The position numbers and the translations under genes are program-made. Positions 63,159 to 64,000 of a stretch of 64,000 nucleotides of DNA are shown here, piece by piece. The DNA lies in the NCBI GenBank assembly GCA_944326265.1, contig CALVDE010000013.1:62001-126000 (forward strand), given 5' to 3'. This DNA is from an uncultured Bacteroidales bacterium. GTDB lineage: Bacteria > Bacteroidota > Bacteroidia > Bacteroidales > UBA932. The notes under the pieces were generated by a model, which saw nothing but the letters and a program-made list of their open reading frames with translations, was not told where the DNA came from and did no database searches. Position 1 is the stretch's first letter. Every line of letters begins with the position of its first letter.

Positions 63159-64000
63159 ATGAATACTGTGTGGATAGTAATGCCGATTCTTATCGTGCTG
63201 ATGTTCCTGCTCGGGACAGATCTGAAAGTCAAGTCGTTCGTAGATGTAACCCGTAATCCCAAGGCCGTGGTGGCCGGGATGGTCGGGCAGATAATCGTGC
63301 TTCCGCTGCTGGCCTTCGGCGTGGGCTGGGCCCTGGGGCTGAGCCCGGTCTATTTCATGGGGCTGGTGCTCATAGCCTGCTGTCCCGGCGGCAGTTCCTC
63401 CAATGTGTTCTCCATGCTGGCCAAGGGGGATGTCGCCCTGTCCGTGACGCTGACTGCAATGAGCAGCGTGATAACCCTTTTCACCCTGCCTCTGATAATG
63501 GACCTGGCTTCTGTCTTCGTCTCGCAGCAGTCCGGGGTGGAGGTCCATCTGCCCGTGGGCAAGCTGCTGCTGCAGAATCTAGTCCTGCTCTTCGTGCCCA
63601 TACTTGCCGGGGCGGCCTTCCGCCATTTCAGCCCGGTGGCGGCCGAGAAGGTGCATAAGGTGCTGAGCAAGGCAGCGTTTCCGGCCCTGATGTTCCTTGC
63701 GCTGGTATTTTTCCTGCAGTATACAAAGGAGATAGTGGACAACTTCACAGTGCTGGGGCTTGCCACTGCCGCCCTGATCCTCCTGGCCATGATGTGCAGC
63801 TCGCTTCTGTCCCGCCTCTGGAAGTTCACGCCCGCCGTCCGCCGCACCATCGTCATAGAGGTCGGAATGCAGAATGCCGCCCAGGCGATAGCCATAGCAT
63901 TTTCCCCCTTCATCTTCAACAGCGGGGAGATGGCCATACCCGCCATCATCTATGCCCTGCTGATGAATGTCGTGCTGCTCGTCTATGTCGCAGTGGTCCG
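63159..64000 (+). CDS. bile acid:sodium symporter (SBF) family transporter, partial at the window end
   Basis: The frame is open from ATG 63159 to the end of the window (280 complete codons, no stop). It is a multi-helix membrane protein with the two conserved family motifs: CCPGGSSSNVFS (about 75-86) and IEVGMQNAAQAIAIA (about 238-252), the latter matching the E-x-G-x-Q-N sodium/substrate site. Family members import bile acids or other organic anions with sodium. It is divergent from xusABC. The C-terminus lies beyond the window. Confidence 0.87.
   Translation, partial: MNTVWIVMPILIVLMFLLGTDLKVKSFVDVTRNPKAVVAGMVGQIIVLPLLAFGVGWALGLSPVYFMGLVLIACCPGGSSSNVFSMLAKGDVALSVTLTAMSSVITLFTLPLIMDLASVFVSQQSGVEVHLPVGKLLLQNLVLLFVPILAGAAFRHFSPVAAEKVHKVLSKAAFPALMFLALVFFLQYTKEIVDNFTVLGLATAALILLAMMCSSLLSRLWKFTPAVRRTIVIEVGMQNAAQAIAIAFSPFIFNSGEMAIPAIIYALLMNVVLLVYVAVV

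Overview
The window looks like a chromosomal segment of a GC-rich member of the Bacteroidales. The evidence is repeated Bacteroidetes-type promoters (a TAnnTTTG box, often with TTG or TTTG about 20 nt upstream), many lipoproteins, BACON, 6-bladed beta-propeller, DUF4374 and DUF4221 families, a TonB-dependent receptor with a carboxypeptidase-like N-terminal domain, GH109 and GH29 glycosidases, and a B12-dependent ribonucleotide reductase. The genus cannot be fixed from sequence reading alone. No rRNA, tRNA, CRISPR array or complete insertion sequence was seen.

Layout. 1-9.4 kb: small membrane proteins, then a minus-strand housekeeping run (LolC/E-type permease, rbfA, tyrS, DUF1648 protein, phosphopantetheinyl transferase, DUF2156 protein, S37 peptidase), a three-gene DUF3791/DUF3990 unit that looks like a toxin-antitoxin module, and ispE. 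9.4-15.2 kb: nrdJ and sufBCD on the minus strand. 15.3-18.3 kb: an unknown membrane protein, a ThiL homologue that has lost most of its metal-binding motifs, and a GH29 fucosidase. 18.4-26.7 kb: an Rpn-type nuclease, a YczE-cytidylate kinase fusion, a GNAT-Ogt fusion, a flavodoxin-ferredoxin, an AlbA_2 regulator, an AlkD-like glycosylase, rsmA and a GH109 lipoprotein. 26.8-28.6 kb: hipBA with an operator-like palindrome.

28.7-48.1 kb is the accessory core. Two membrane-tethered TPR-HTH regulators are each linked to runs of secreted beta-propeller lipoproteins (one run also has a thioredoxin-like lipoprotein), and a lone propeller lies between them. In the same stretch are a broken small secreted protein, a chimeric MacB-permease fragment that shares a perfect 261-bp direct repeat with the intact permease gene, a BACON lipoprotein between the repeat copies, mutS, a paired palindromic repeat, an ORF6N protein and a glycosyltransferase.

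48.1-56.8 kb is a TolC/adaptor/two-permease RND efflux operon. 56.9-58.5 kb is a secreted protein with a possible caspase/C25-like fold. 58.4-63.0 kb is a minus-strand operon matching xusABC (TonB receptor, DUF4374 lipoprotein, PepSY membrane protein) for iron or siderophore capture. A bile acid:sodium symporter family gene runs off the right end.

Most promising leads: the TPR-HTH/propeller clusters, the DUF3791-DUF3990 unit, the degenerate ThiL, the C25-like protein, the 261-bp repeat with its gene chimera, and five promoters placed so close to their start codons that leaderless mRNAs are predicted.
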